In this document: piece after piece, positions 1 to 8,374 of the stretch
How positions within the stretch are numbered: position 1 is the first letter of the stretch
Layout: the number at the start of each line of letters is the position of its first letter
Position numbers and translations under genes: made by a program
Origin: Candidatus Gastranaerophilales bacterium
GTDB taxonomy: Bacteria; Cyanobacteriota; Vampirovibrionia; Gastranaerophilales; Gastranaerophilaceae
Length of the DNA: 64,000 nucleotides
Reading direction: 5' to 3'
NCBI GenBank assembly: GCA_944326905.1
Contig: CALVFU010000002.1
Coordinates: 62,001 to 126,000 of the forward strand
The notes under the pieces: generated by a model
Database searches by the model: none
What the model was told of the DNA's origin: nothing
What the model saw: only the letters and a program-made list of their open reading frames with translations

Positions 1-205
1 GTTCTTTTGAAATTAATACACGATCTCTTTCCGGGTCTGACAAATTATCCGGCGTAATGTTTGCTATTTTAGAATAAATTGTATACAAAATCTCTACACT
101 TGATAGAGAGGATGCTACATGTCCTACTTTGTTTGTTCTCGAAATGTCAATAAGTGTTCTTTTTATTTTTGTAACCATTTCTTTATCATTAGAAACTGTT
201 ATCAT
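1..205 (-). CDS. Transketolase N-terminal subunit, partial (3' end outside window)
   Basis: Reading the minus strand from an ATG at 205 gives 68 residues with no stop before the window edge. The segment resembles the start of the thiamine-diphosphate domain of split (N-/C-half) transketolases: TNKVGHVASSLSSVEIL is the usual GHxxSSLS region, and RDRVLISKE matches the (R)DRxILSKGH motif, truncated just before the His. Its ATG overlaps the stop of the radical SAM gene as ATGA (202-205), and a GGAGG-type ribosome site lies just upstream, so it is the last visible gene of the glycan operon. Split transketolases occur both in the pentose phosphate pathway and in surface-sugar loci; the context suggests the latter, but the C-terminal half would have to follow outside the window. 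Confidence 0.82.
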   Translation of the reverse strand, partial: MITVSNDKEMVTKIKRTLIDISRTNKVGHVASSLSSVEILYTIYSKIANITPDNLSDPERDRVLISKE

Positions 206-1176
206 ATTTCCTCCTTCTCTTGAATTGCCGGCATGATTTTTTCGCTGCTCAAAATACAGTACTTGCAACCGTCTATATAATCATTTTGATAAAAGTTAAT
301 TAAATCTTCTTTTAAATCCCAAGAATTAACTATATCCACACTATCTTTTATATCAAGTAAATTAAGCTCCCTTGCGGTTGCCGCCTTTGAGCAGATATCA
401 ATATAACCGTTTAAGACTTGGTTACACTGGGTTCTGAAACATTTAAAATGCATTCTCTCTTCTGTCGTAATCTTATCAGAAGGCGTATCAGCAAACCCCA
501 TTTCTCTTACCCATTCCCGGTTTTCTGCCATTTGGTACTTGATATTGTTTTCTTTTAGTGTATCTATTATCTGCTGCTGGTGCTTTAAAATTGATTGTAA
601 TTCACTATTTACTGAGTAATTGCTTATATATACATAAACTTTTTTGTTGTTTCTCTTTAATTCTGTGATTAAATCATTTGGAAATTTCATTGTGCCGTTT
701 GTAATCAGTTCAACAATATTAATCTTCTCTAAATTGCACGTATATTCAATCATTTTTGCTAAGTCTTGATTAATAAGCGTTTCTCCGCCCAAAAGTACAA
801 AATGCCTGATTGAATTAACGTTTTCAAGTATTCTGTCAAGATACAGCTTGTACTCTTCAAAAGACATATTTATGTGCTTATATTTATTAAACTTAGGTAT
901 AAGCGCACAGCAATCTTTGCATTTTAAGGTGCACTTTGTAGTAATACAAAACTCGATTTGAGGAATATTGAGTTCTTTTTTTTTATAAAAATTTTCTATT
1001 TCTTCTTTTACATACGTTTTTAAAAATTCCTCCTTTTTCATGGGATTAATAAATCTGCCGTTTTTAAATAACAAGAAAGCCAGCATCTCCATCCTGAGTC
1101 TCTGTTTTGCATTTTCTTCAAAATACCGTTTATAGAAAAGTTTTTTAATATTGTATTTTTCAATTAATTCTTGCAT
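202..1176 (-). CDS. Radical SAM protein with C-terminal cysteine cluster
   Basis: A protein of 324 residues. The radical SAM signature CxxxCxxC is at Cys82, Cys86 and Cys89 (TKCTLKCKDC), followed by the SAM-contacting GGE at 130-132. C-terminal cysteines (CFRTQC, then DICSK, then CKYC) suggest a SPASM/twitch-like auxiliary cluster. About 75 residues precede the radical SAM core. The family generates a 5'-deoxyadenosyl radical to modify peptides, sugars or other substrates; the substrate here cannot be read from sequence. Because the gene sits between an aldo/keto reductase and a transketolase half in a glycosyltransferase operon, sugar modification is plausible. Peptide modification is also possible, since a PqqD-like protein is encoded upstream in the same operon. 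The start has only a weak upstream AGGT. Confidence 0.8.
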   Translation of the reverse strand: MQELIEKYNIKKLFYKRYFEENAKQRLRMEMLAFLLFKNGRFINPMKKEEFLKTYVKEEIENFYKKKELNIPQIEFCITTKCTLKCKDCCALIPKFNKYKHINMSFEEYKLYLDRILENVNSIRHFVLLGGETLINQDLAKMIEYTCNLEKINIVELITNGTMKFPNDLITELKRNNKKVYVYISNYSVNSELQSILKHQQQIIDTLKENNIKYQMAENREWVREMGFADTPSDKITTEERMHFKCFRTQCNQVLNGYIDICSKAATARELNLLDIKDSVDIVNSWDLKEDLINFYQNDYIDGCKYCILSSEKIMPAIQEKEEI

Positions 1177-1229
1177 TGTATTCTACCTATATTTATTTTA
1201 CTTTTTTACAACATCGTTTGTTACTACTT

Positions 1230-2231
1230 TTAATATCGGAATAACGCCAAACACGTACCATTTAGTTTTGTTCCAGTGGTATTTTTTTGTTTCAAAATAG
1301 GAAATATATTAAATAATTTATATGTCCTTGTGTATGAAAGAGGTTTATACTCGTTTTTCTTTTGATAAGCATTCAGAGGGACATAAACGATTGGTTTTAC
1401 TTCATCACAGTGCAGATGTGAAAACTCTCCGCCGTCTTGTCCGTCCAGTATTTTCATATCCTCACCAGTAATAGAAATATCATCCACTTGGAAATTAGAC
1501 TTAATATGTTCTTTGTTCATGGAGCCTGACAACGCTGCAATGTTCTTATTTAAGCACCATTTAATTGCAATTTGCGCCGGCGTTTTTTTATATTTATCAG
1601 CGATGTCTATTAAAGTCTTATTCGTTAATATCTTACCTTGAAACAACACGCCCCAGGAGGCAAGCGCTATATTATTCTCTCTGCAGAACTCGACAATATC
1701 TCTGTTTTGGTGTTGAATTGATATCTCTATTTGGTTTACCATAGGTTTGATTTCAGCTTTTGATAATAAAAATTCCAAATGCTCAGTACCGTAATTGGAC
1801 ACTCCTATTGATTTAATTCTGCCCTCGTTATACAACTTTTCCATTGCACGCCAAGAGTCCAGGTTTTTAATTCTCCAGTCTAAATTTCTTCTGTTTACAT
1901 TGTGGATTAAGTATAAATCTACATATTCTAAATTTAATTTTTTTAAACTTTCATCAAAACATTCTAATGCTTCATTATAAGATTGTCTGCCTGTATACAA
2001 TTTTGTTGTAATAAAAAGCTCTTCTCTTTTTACAATCCCTTCTTCTATACATTCGTTTACGGCAATACCTACGCCTGTCTCATTACCATAACTCCAGGCT
2101 GTATCTATATGTCTGTAGCCTGCCTTAATTGCGTATTTTACGGTCTCTATAACCTCCCTGCCGTCTGGAATTCGATGTGTGCCGAAAACTTTTAAAGGCA
2201 TTTTTTTGTTATTTGATAAAGTTATTACCAT
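1230..2231 (-). CDS. Aldo/keto reductase
   Basis: A protein of 333 residues of the aldo/keto reductase superfamily, a TIM-barrel NAD(P)H-dependent carbonyl reductase. The catalytic tetrad is visible: Asp43 and Tyr48 (HIDTAWSYGNE), Lys77 (TTKLY) and His110 (YLIHN). VSNY and NQIE motifs follow as expected. The stop of the preceding gene abuts the ATG (TAAATG), and GAGAGG lies 8 nt upstream. The C-terminus, about 50 residues past the barrel, is longer than in the usual enzymes of about 275 residues and has no motif I recognise. In this glycan operon it may reduce a keto-sugar or make a sugar-derived precursor; that role is inference. Confidence 0.9.
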   Translation of the reverse strand: MVITLSNNKKMPLKVFGTHRIPDGREVIETVKYAIKAGYRHIDTAWSYGNETGVGIAVNECIEEGIVKREELFITTKLYTGRQSYNEALECFDESLKKLNLEYVDLYLIHNVNRRNLDWRIKNLDSWRAMEKLYNEGRIKSIGVSNYGTEHLEFLLSKAEIKPMVNQIEISIQHQNRDIVEFCRENNIALASWGVLFQGKILTNKTLIDIADKYKKTPAQIAIKWCLNKNIAALSGSMNKEHIKSNFQVDDISITGEDMKILDGQDGGEFSHLHCDEVKPIVYVPLNAYQKKNEYKPLSYTRTYKLFNIFPILKQKNTTGTKLNGTCLALFRY

Positions 2232-2891
2232 TTATTTTACCTCTCTGAGCTTTTGTCTTAACAGTGTCGCGTAATCTTTAAATTCGTTCTTCCTGTTTGT
2301 CTTACCGTAATTGGTATCATGAATCCTTCTATTACACGATATAAAATCAAGCCTCTTAAGCTTAATATTGTATTTTTCAAGTTTTGCCATCAAAGAAATC
2401 ACTTCACCCGCCTGAACATTCTCATCAAACAATCCTATCTTTTCAAAAACCTCTTTTTTTAATAAAACAGTACCTGCTAAACAGCCGTAATACGGCTCTT
2501 TTTTTATTGTTTGGTTTTGGTTTTTAGCGTCAGCCGATATAAAATCTTTAATTTTGGTATATACAGCCATCAATTCTTTATCTCTATCAAACTCATCGAG
2601 CATTGTCTTTATGGCATTATCAGTTAAAACATCATCATGGTCGCAAAATAAAATATAATCTCCTGATGCTGCTCTCAGTCCGCTGTTTTTTGCTGTAACA
2701 GCACCTTGGGTGGTTTCATGGTTTATAACAATACAGTTATTCTCTCTTGCAATCTGCTCTGTGTTATCTTCTGAGCCGTCATTTACTACAATCAGCTCAA
2801 AATCAACGCCTTGGTTCTTAATTGAATCTATTGCTTCCTGCATATAGTTGCTGCCGTTTTTTACCGGCATTATTATAGAAACTTTTGTCAT
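2232..2891 (-). CDS. Family 2 glycosyltransferase (short)
   Basis: A GT-A fold glycosyltransferase of 219 residues that begins with VSIIMPVKNGSNYMQEAI and carries the nucleotide-sugar motifs VVNDGSEDNT and FCDHDDV (a DxD-type metal site). It is shorter than its neighbours and has essentially only the catalytic domain. The ATG overlaps the stop of the upstream glycosyltransferase as ATGA (2888-2891), so translation is probably coupled. It is diverged from the three sister genes upstream. It presumably adds one residue to the surface glycan on the cytoplasmic side of the membrane; donor and acceptor are unknown. Confidence 0.9.
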   Translation of the reverse strand: MTKVSIIMPVKNGSNYMQEAIDSIKNQGVDFELIVVNDGSEDNTEQIARENNCIVINHETTQGAVTAKNSGLRAASGDYILFCDHDDVLTDNAIKTMLDEFDRDKELMAVYTKIKDFISADAKNQNQTIKKEPYYGCLAGTVLLKKEVFEKIGLFDENVQAGEVISLMAKLEKYNIKLKRLDFISCNRRIHDTNYGKTNRKNEFKDYATLLRQKLREVK

Positions 2892-3850
2892 TTCTCTCCC
2901 ATCCTCTTTCTTATATAAGTAATAGAAATATTCGGATTACAACAATTTAAAAAATCCTGGTAACTCTCTGTTTTATTTATTATGTCAAATAAAAATAATT
3001 CAAAATCATTGTATATTTCTTTATTTCGATTAACTAATGAATTAATTTCGCTAAAATATTTTTTGATATAATTATATTTTTCTTCCGTATCAATAATTAG
3101 TGATTCATTTGCAAACAGTTTAAAACCGCCCAACTCTTTAGAATTTTCTACACCATAATCAAAAATCTTTTTAAAAATTTGAATATAATGCCATCCTCTC
3201 TCCTTTTTACGCATAGCAGAACCGTTCCGCTGATAATAATGATAATAAGGACCTTTAAAAACAAAAGTTTCACTCTTATTCATTTCAGTTGCTGATACAA
3301 AATATACATCTTGCCCCAGCAGCCCTAAAGGAAATTTTATATTATATTTATCTATAAAAGATTTTTTAAACAACCTAATACATACAGAAGGCGGCAGCTG
3401 CCGCTGAACTATATCAGAAGCTATAAACTGTTCATCATCTTTTACAAAATCAAAAGAACTGTATGCACTCTTATTGTCATATTCTTTTATATAATTGATA
3501 TTTACAATAGTATCAGAATTGGTTTTTAACACCTGATTATACATTACCTCTAAATAATCATCATCAATCCAGTCATCAGGATCTATAAAATAGATATACC
3601 CGCCCTTAGTAAGTTTTAGACCTTCATTTCTTGCCGCTGATACTCCTTGATTCACTTTAAAATCAACTACTTTAATTCTTTCATCTTTTTTTTCGTACGC
3701 TTTTAGCACTTCAAGAGAATTATCAGTAGAGCAGTCATTGATACATATTATCTCTATATCCTCTAAAGTCTGGTTAATCAAGCTGTTCAAACACCTTGCA
3801 AGGTATGGTTCTACATTGTATACAGGTACTATAACTGATATTCTACACAT
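2888..3850 (-). CDS. Family 2 glycosyltransferase, chimeric member of the triplicated set
   Basis: A GT2 enzyme of 320 residues. The first 90 or so residues (SVIVPVYNVEPYLARCL, INDCSTDNSLEVL) are nearly identical to those of the two upstream genes, also at DNA level, whereas the rest, from about residue 95, is unrelated in sequence (IDPDDWIDDDYLEVMYNQ onward). The DxD-type site is IDPDDW. Its ATG overlaps the upstream stop by 8 nt, in the same ATGTGTAG arrangement as the next junction. The pattern indicates a conserved donor-binding N-terminus joined to a different acceptor-binding C-terminus by duplication and recombination. Donor and acceptor are unknown. Confidence 0.9.
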   Translation of the reverse strand: MCRISVIVPVYNVEPYLARCLNSLINQTLEDIEIICINDCSTDNSLEVLKAYEKKDERIKVVDFKVNQGVSAARNEGLKLTKGGYIYFIDPDDWIDDDYLEVMYNQVLKTNSDTIVNINYIKEYDNKSAYSSFDFVKDDEQFIASDIVQRQLPPSVCIRLFKKSFIDKYNIKFPLGLLGQDVYFVSATEMNKSETFVFKGPYYHYYQRNGSAMRKKERGWHYIQIFKKIFDYGVENSKELGGFKLFANESLIIDTEEKYNYIKKYFSEINSLVNRNKEIYNDFELFLFDIINKTESYQDFLNCCNPNISITYIRKRMGEK

Positions 3851-4871
3851 TTGCGATATCCTTCTTAATATTATTTCTTAATTTGTATAAAATATTTACT
3901 TCTCGTAATTTTGTACTTGAATCGTATTTAAGGAATAGTTTTGTTAAACTTTCACAATCATTTGTTTTAATATAATCTTTTAATAATAAGTAATCATATT
4001 CTTCATCTAATTCTTTAATTTTTTTACATTTATTATACAGTTCAATCAGGGCTTTTGCGCATTCAAATTTACCTTCGTATGAGCTGCTCTTATATAACGG
4101 ATAAAAAATTGCCCCAAGATACTGTTTATAAACAGTTATGTATAAATCAAGAGACTGCTTGCATAAATCACTGTTATTTAAATCTTCTAAAATTAATTCT
4201 ATTGCCTTTAAAGCTGATTTAACTTTATCAAGACTCAGTCTATCTGAATTAAGGCTGGTTTCACGGCGGATATAATTGTAAAAAACATTATGTATTACAG
4301 ATAATTTATTAGATTTTAAAATACACCTGAATAAAAATACAATATCCTGTGCCTTTCTGCACTCAATCGGAAACAAAATATTATTTCTTTTAATTAAATC
4401 ATTTTTATAGATAGCAGTTGTCCACTCATAAGAAAAAGCGAATTTATTGCCGGATTTAATTATATTTTTATTTAAATCGGTTGCGGTTATCCTGCCGTCT
4501 AGTTCAGTGGTTTTTCTTTCAGCCTTAACTATATCAGAATTATCTTGTTTAGCTTTATTATACAACTCCTCATAAAAGTTAAGGTCAACATAATCATCAG
4601 GGTCTACAAAGCCGAGATATTCGCCGTTGGCAAGTTTTAAACCTTCATTCCTCGCAGCTGCTGCTCCCTGGTTTTCTTTAAAATCAACTATTTTAATTCT
4701 TTCATCTTTTTTTTCGTACGCTCTTAGCACCCCAAGAGAATTATCAGTTGAACAGTCATTGATACAGATTATCTCTATATCCTCTAAAGTCTGGTTAATC
4801 AAGCTGTCCAAGCACCTTGCAAGATATGGTTCTACATTGTATACAGGTACTATAACTGATATTCTACACAT
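3843..4871 (-). CDS. Family 2 glycosyltransferase, tandem copy A
   Basis: A GT2 enzyme of 342 residues with the N-terminal GT-A motifs SVIVPVYNVEPYLARCL, INDCSTDNS and VDPDDYVDL (metal site). It is about 96% identical to the upstream copy B: about 13 residue differences, all in the first 65 or last 60 residues, while the central 220 or so residues are identical. Its ATG overlaps the stop of copy B by 8 nt. The C-terminal half has no known domain that I recognise and probably binds the acceptor. Such a recent duplication could either add two identical sugars or be a dosage or diversification intermediate. Confidence 0.92.
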   Translation of the reverse strand: MCRISVIVPVYNVEPYLARCLDSLINQTLEDIEIICINDCSTDNSLGVLRAYEKKDERIKIVDFKENQGAAAARNEGLKLANGEYLGFVDPDDYVDLNFYEELYNKAKQDNSDIVKAERKTTELDGRITATDLNKNIIKSGNKFAFSYEWTTAIYKNDLIKRNNILFPIECRKAQDIVFLFRCILKSNKLSVIHNVFYNYIRRETSLNSDRLSLDKVKSALKAIELILEDLNNSDLCKQSLDLYITVYKQYLGAIFYPLYKSSSYEGKFECAKALIELYNKCKKIKELDEEYDYLLLKDYIKTNDCESLTKLFLKYDSSTKLREVNILYKLRNNIKKDIANV

Positions 4872-5890
4872 TTGCGATATCCCTCTTAACGTTGTTCCTT
4901 AGTTTGTATATAACATTTGCTCCGATTAATTTTGTACTTGAATCGTATTTAAGGAATAATTTTGTTAAGCCTTCACAATCATTTGTTTTAATATAATCTT
5001 TTAATAATAAGTAATCATATTGTTCATCTAATTCTTTAATTTTTTTACATTTATTATACAGTTCAATCAGGGCTTTTGCGCATTCAAATTTACCTTCGTA
5101 TGAGCTGCTCTTATATAACGGATAAAAAATTGCCCCAAGATACTGTTTATAAACAGTTATGTATAAATCAAGAGACTGCTTGCATAAATCACTGTTATTT
5201 AAATCTTCTAAAATTAATTCTATTGCCTTTAAAGCTGATTTAACTTTATCAAGACTCAGTCTATCTGAATTAAGGCTGGTTTCACGGCGGATATAATTGT
5301 AAAAAACATTATGTATTACAGATAATTTATTAGATTTTAAAATACACCTGAATAAAAATACAATATCCTGTGCCTTTCTGCACTCAATCGGAAACAAAAT
5401 ATTATTTCTTTTAATTAAATCATTTTTATAGATAGCAGTTGTCCACTCATAAGAAAAAGCGAATTTATTGCCGGATTTAATTATATTTTTATTTAAATCG
5501 GTTGCGGTTATCCTGCCGTCTAGTTCAGTGGTTTTTCTTTCAGCCTTAACTATATCAGAATTATCTTGTTTAGCTTTATTATACAACTCCTCATAAAAGT
5601 TAAGGTCAACATAATCATCAGGGTCTACAAAGCCGAGATACTCGCCGTTGGCAAGTTTTAAACCTTCATTTCTCGCCGCTGCTGCTCCCTGGTTTTCTTT
5701 AAAATCAACTACTTTAATTCTTTCATCTTTTTTTTCGTACCCTCTTAGCACTCCAAGAGAATTATCAGTTGAACAGTCATTGATACATATTATCTCTATA
5801 TCCTCTAAAGTCTGGTTAATTAAGCTGTCCAAACACCTTGCAAGGTATGGTTCTACATTGTATACAGGTATTATTACTGAGATTTTACAC
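3843..5890 (-). repeat. About 1.02-kb tandem gene duplication
   Basis: The two glycosyltransferase genes form direct repeats with a constant offset of 1021 bp. Sequence is essentially identical from about 3970-4620 versus 4991-5641, with scattered differences toward both ends. The first 250 or so coding bases are shared by a third gene (3600-3850), making that segment a three-copy repeat. Repeats of this length and identity are substrates for homologous recombination. Confidence 0.93.
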
Positions 5891-5892
5891 AT
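4864..5892 (-). CDS. Family 2 glycosyltransferase, tandem copy B
   Basis: A GT2 enzyme of 342 residues and near twin of copy A (MCKISVIIPVYN start, VDPDDYVDL metal site). I place the start at the ATG at 5892, 12 codons inside the longest open frame, because AAGGAG lies about 8 nt before it, the N-terminus then aligns with both sister genes, and the overlap with the upstream dehydrogenase becomes 8 nt as at the other junctions. Differences from copy A include Lys3/Arg, Ile8/Val and a cluster near the C-terminus. It is part of the surface-glycan operon; its substrate is unknown. Confidence 0.92.
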   Translation of the reverse strand: MCKISVIIPVYNVEPYLARCLDSLINQTLEDIEIICINDCSTDNSLGVLRGYEKKDERIKVVDFKENQGAAAARNEGLKLANGEYLGFVDPDDYVDLNFYEELYNKAKQDNSDIVKAERKTTELDGRITATDLNKNIIKSGNKFAFSYEWTTAIYKNDLIKRNNILFPIECRKAQDIVFLFRCILKSNKLSVIHNVFYNYIRRETSLNSDRLSLDKVKSALKAIELILEDLNNSDLCKQSLDLYITVYKQYLGAIFYPLYKSSSYEGKFECAKALIELYNKCKKIKELDEQYDYLLLKDYIKTNDCEGLTKLFLKYDSSTKLIGANVIYKLRNNVKRDIANV

Positions 5893-6661
5893 TAACAATC
5901 TCCTTTGTATTAGTTCTGTAATTATCATTTATTTGCGGCAGCAAAGCTATCAACTTTTCTAAATTAGTCTCTCTTACAACCTCTATAAAAGCGTTTACAT
6001 CTTTTGGAAAACATTTCCCGCCGTACCCTAACTGCCCGTCCGGTCCTGGAACGTGTGTATGCGGTTCATTTATATATCCTGACAGCAAGCACCCTTGCAG
6101 AACTTTTGTATAATCAGCGCCTAATTTATGGCACAATTCATAAATGCCGTTAAAATAAGTTACCTTCAGCGCCCCAAATACATTATGCGCATATTTGGCA
6201 ATTTCGGCTTCTTTAGTCGTCATTGTTATATGTTTTTTACCTTTAAAAATTTTCTCTAATAGTTCTATATGATTTGTAAAAATCATCGGCTGGCTGTTAA
6301 AATCTTCAAACGCCGTTCTCTGTGTTAAAAATTCCGGCATAAAATTAACATCCTTGTTATATTTTTTTGATAACTTTTCGCATGTTCCGGGTATCAGCGT
6401 AGTCCTCACAAATATAGGTACATTGGGACAATTGCTGATAATATCTTCCAGCGTTGTTAAATCTTGTGTATTATCTTTCTGCGTCGGTATGTGTATAGAA
6501 ATAAAAACTACGTCCGCCAAACTTATATCATCATTTAAATTTTTATACGGGTCTTTTTTTAGAATATTAACATCAGGATTATTTTCTTCGAGCCACTTAA
6601 TTAAAGCCCCGCCGATAACTCCGCACCCTATTATTGCTGCATTTATACTGCTGCCTGGCAT
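5885..6661 (-). CDS. UDP-glucose/GDP-mannose dehydrogenase-family protein lacking the C-terminal domain
   Basis: A protein of 258 residues. The N-terminal Rossmann domain (AAIIGCGVIGGAL) is followed by the central helical domain with Lys166 (GALKVTYFN) and the catalytic Cys217 in GYGGKCFPKD. These mark the NAD-dependent nucleotide-sugar 6-dehydrogenases, which oxidise C6 of UDP-glucose, UDP-ManNAc or GDP-mannose to the uronic acid. Family members usually have 380-450 residues; here the protein ends just after the central domain, so the C-terminal nucleotide-sugar-binding domain is missing. The start has a strong AAGGAGG 7-8 nt upstream and overlaps the upstream gene by 19 nt. No C-terminal remnant follows, so the short form seems stable and not a fresh frameshift. 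Its substrate may not be a standard nucleotide sugar. Confidence 0.85.
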   Translation of the reverse strand: MPGSSINAAIIGCGVIGGALIKWLEENNPDVNILKKDPYKNLNDDISLADVVFISIHIPTQKDNTQDLTTLEDIISNCPNVPIFVRTTLIPGTCEKLSKKYNKDVNFMPEFLTQRTAFEDFNSQPMIFTNHIELLEKIFKGKKHITMTTKEAEIAKYAHNVFGALKVTYFNGIYELCHKLGADYTKVLQGCLLSGYINEPHTHVPGPDGQLGYGGKCFPKDVNAFIEVVRETNLEKLIALLPQINDNYRTNTKEIVNV

Positions 6662-8373
6662 TTCTCCGCCTCCTTATTGATTTCTGACTTTAGTACTTGT
6701 ACTATTTCAGGATAATAACTAATTACATTTTTTAACTGTATATCATTTCCAACTATATTAGCTTGATATAATGTAAATTCACCATTCAAGCTGCTCTCTC
6801 TGTCGTAATTTACAGGCTGAACTTGTTTTATCGGTTCATTTATGACCTTGATTTTTTTACGGTTTAAAATCGCCATTGCCCAAAACCAAATATCATCAGC
6901 GTTTGGCGCAAGTTTAACAAAAAGTTCCTCTTTTAAAATATCTTTATACAACGAATTTGGAGGATATAAAATGCCGCCGCTGCCTGTTGCAAAATTAAAA
7001 TAAGAGGTTGAATTGTCGTCAATCATTTTATCCCAATACTTATACAGCGCAATACTATCACCGTCAAATTTTACCTTATGCGCCCTATGACAAAGTATAT
7101 TTTGCTTATCTTCAAGATGTGCATTATACAATTTTTTAAACCAATCCTTTGGGTAAAATATATCATCATCTGCTGTTATAATTACATCATCAGGATATTC
7201 TGCAAGTGCCGGAATTAATTTTTTATAGCTCTTTATATCCTTTGTAAATTTTATCGTAAGCCCAACCTCTCTGAGAGATAAAACCTCCCGCGGAAGATCA
7301 TTTTCTCTGTTTGGAAACTGTTCCTGCCCAAGATAAAGAATAATTTCATCAGGTTTTAATGTTTGCAGCATAAGTGAATGCAAGCAGATATGAATATCTC
7401 TCATCCTCTGAGGAAAACTCGTTAATGAAATAATAAATTTTGGTGTTCTTTGTGATTGAACTTCCTTCCTCTTCATCCCCCAGGCAAGATTAACTCTTCT
7501 TTGCATTTCAATATTTTTTATCAATTCAGGATATTTAAGTTTAGAAAATATGTTTTTCTCTGCTTGTTTTACGTATTCTAATATCTCATCACTTGGTGAT
7601 TTATCCTTTATAAAAAAAGATAAATATTTGGCTCTATCTATAATACCGCCTGTATACGTTTTTTCATCAATATTTAAACTATTATATAAGTCTATTACCT
7701 TTAAAATTGACTTTTCAACCTCTTTTACCTTATCTAATGCAATAACCTTTACATGATTTAGAGATTTATCCCTATAAACATAATAATAATAAACTTCTTC
7801 TGCTATCTCTATTTTATTTGCAGCGCTTGAAACATAAACTTCAAAAACACTGTCTTCAGCGCAAGTTAAGTCCTCAGGATACCTGATATTATTATTTACC
7901 AGCAGTTTTCTTTTTATTATCGTTGTCGGTACGTGGTTTAGTTTTAACTTGTTTTCCCGTACATCCTTAAGATTGTAATACCTCCCCGATGAAGTCTTGT
8001 TCCAGCCTACATTTTTTAAATTTGATTTTACAATATCAGCCCCTGTTTCTATTCCTTTTTTATATAACTTTTCATAAAAATCTAAATCTATAAAATCATC
8101 AGAATCAACAAAGCCGACATACTCGCCTCCCGCTGCTTCAATTCCACAGTTTCTTGCTCCGCCTGCCCCCTTGCCCTCATGTAAATCAATTATTCTTACC
8201 CGGCTGTCTCTCTCTGCATAATCCCTTAATACCGTCAGTGAATTGTCCTTAGAACAGTCGTTTATACATATTATCTCAATATCTTGCAGCGTTTGGTTGC
8301 AAACGCTGTCAAGACATCTGGGTAAATACTTTTCAGTATTATAAACAGGTATGATTACCGAAACTTTAATCAT
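6643..8373 (-). CDS. Two-domain glycosyltransferase
   Basis: A protein of 576 residues with two glycosyltransferase modules. Residues 1-290 or so are a GT2 domain like its neighbours (SVIIPVYNTEKYLPRCL, INDCSKDNS, VDSDDFIDL). From about 305 a second, different GT-A-like domain begins (FIISLTSFPQRM), with a DDD metal motif in TADDDIFYP and an acceptor-side segment APNADDIWFW. Such fusions can add two sugars in succession. The second module resembles hypothetical glycosyltransferases that follow GT2 domains in polysaccharide loci, but I cannot name its donor. The gene lies 1 nt after the PqqD-like gene and overlaps the dehydrogenase. Confidence 0.85.
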   Translation of the reverse strand: MIKVSVIIPVYNTEKYLPRCLDSVCNQTLQDIEIICINDCSKDNSLTVLRDYAERDSRVRIIDLHEGKGAGGARNCGIEAAGGEYVGFVDSDDFIDLDFYEKLYKKGIETGADIVKSNLKNVGWNKTSSGRYYNLKDVRENKLKLNHVPTTIIKRKLLVNNNIRYPEDLTCAEDSVFEVYVSSAANKIEIAEEVYYYYVYRDKSLNHVKVIALDKVKEVEKSILKVIDLYNSLNIDEKTYTGGIIDRAKYLSFFIKDKSPSDEILEYVKQAEKNIFSKLKYPELIKNIEMQRRVNLAWGMKRKEVQSQRTPKFIISLTSFPQRMRDIHICLHSLMLQTLKPDEIILYLGQEQFPNRENDLPREVLSLREVGLTIKFTKDIKSYKKLIPALAEYPDDVIITADDDIFYPKDWFKKLYNAHLEDKQNILCHRAHKVKFDGDSIALYKYWDKMIDDNSTSYFNFATGSGGILYPPNSLYKDILKEELFVKLAPNADDIWFWAMAILNRKKIKVINEPIKQVQPVNYDRESSLNGEFTLYQANIVGNDIQLKNVISYYPEIVQVLKSEINKEAEKCQAAV

Positions 8374-8374
8374 T

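Noticed and set aside
1795-2195. Two plus-strand open frames inside the aldo/keto reductase gene
   Set aside because: The catalytic tetrad of the reductase on the other strand shows which frame is coding.
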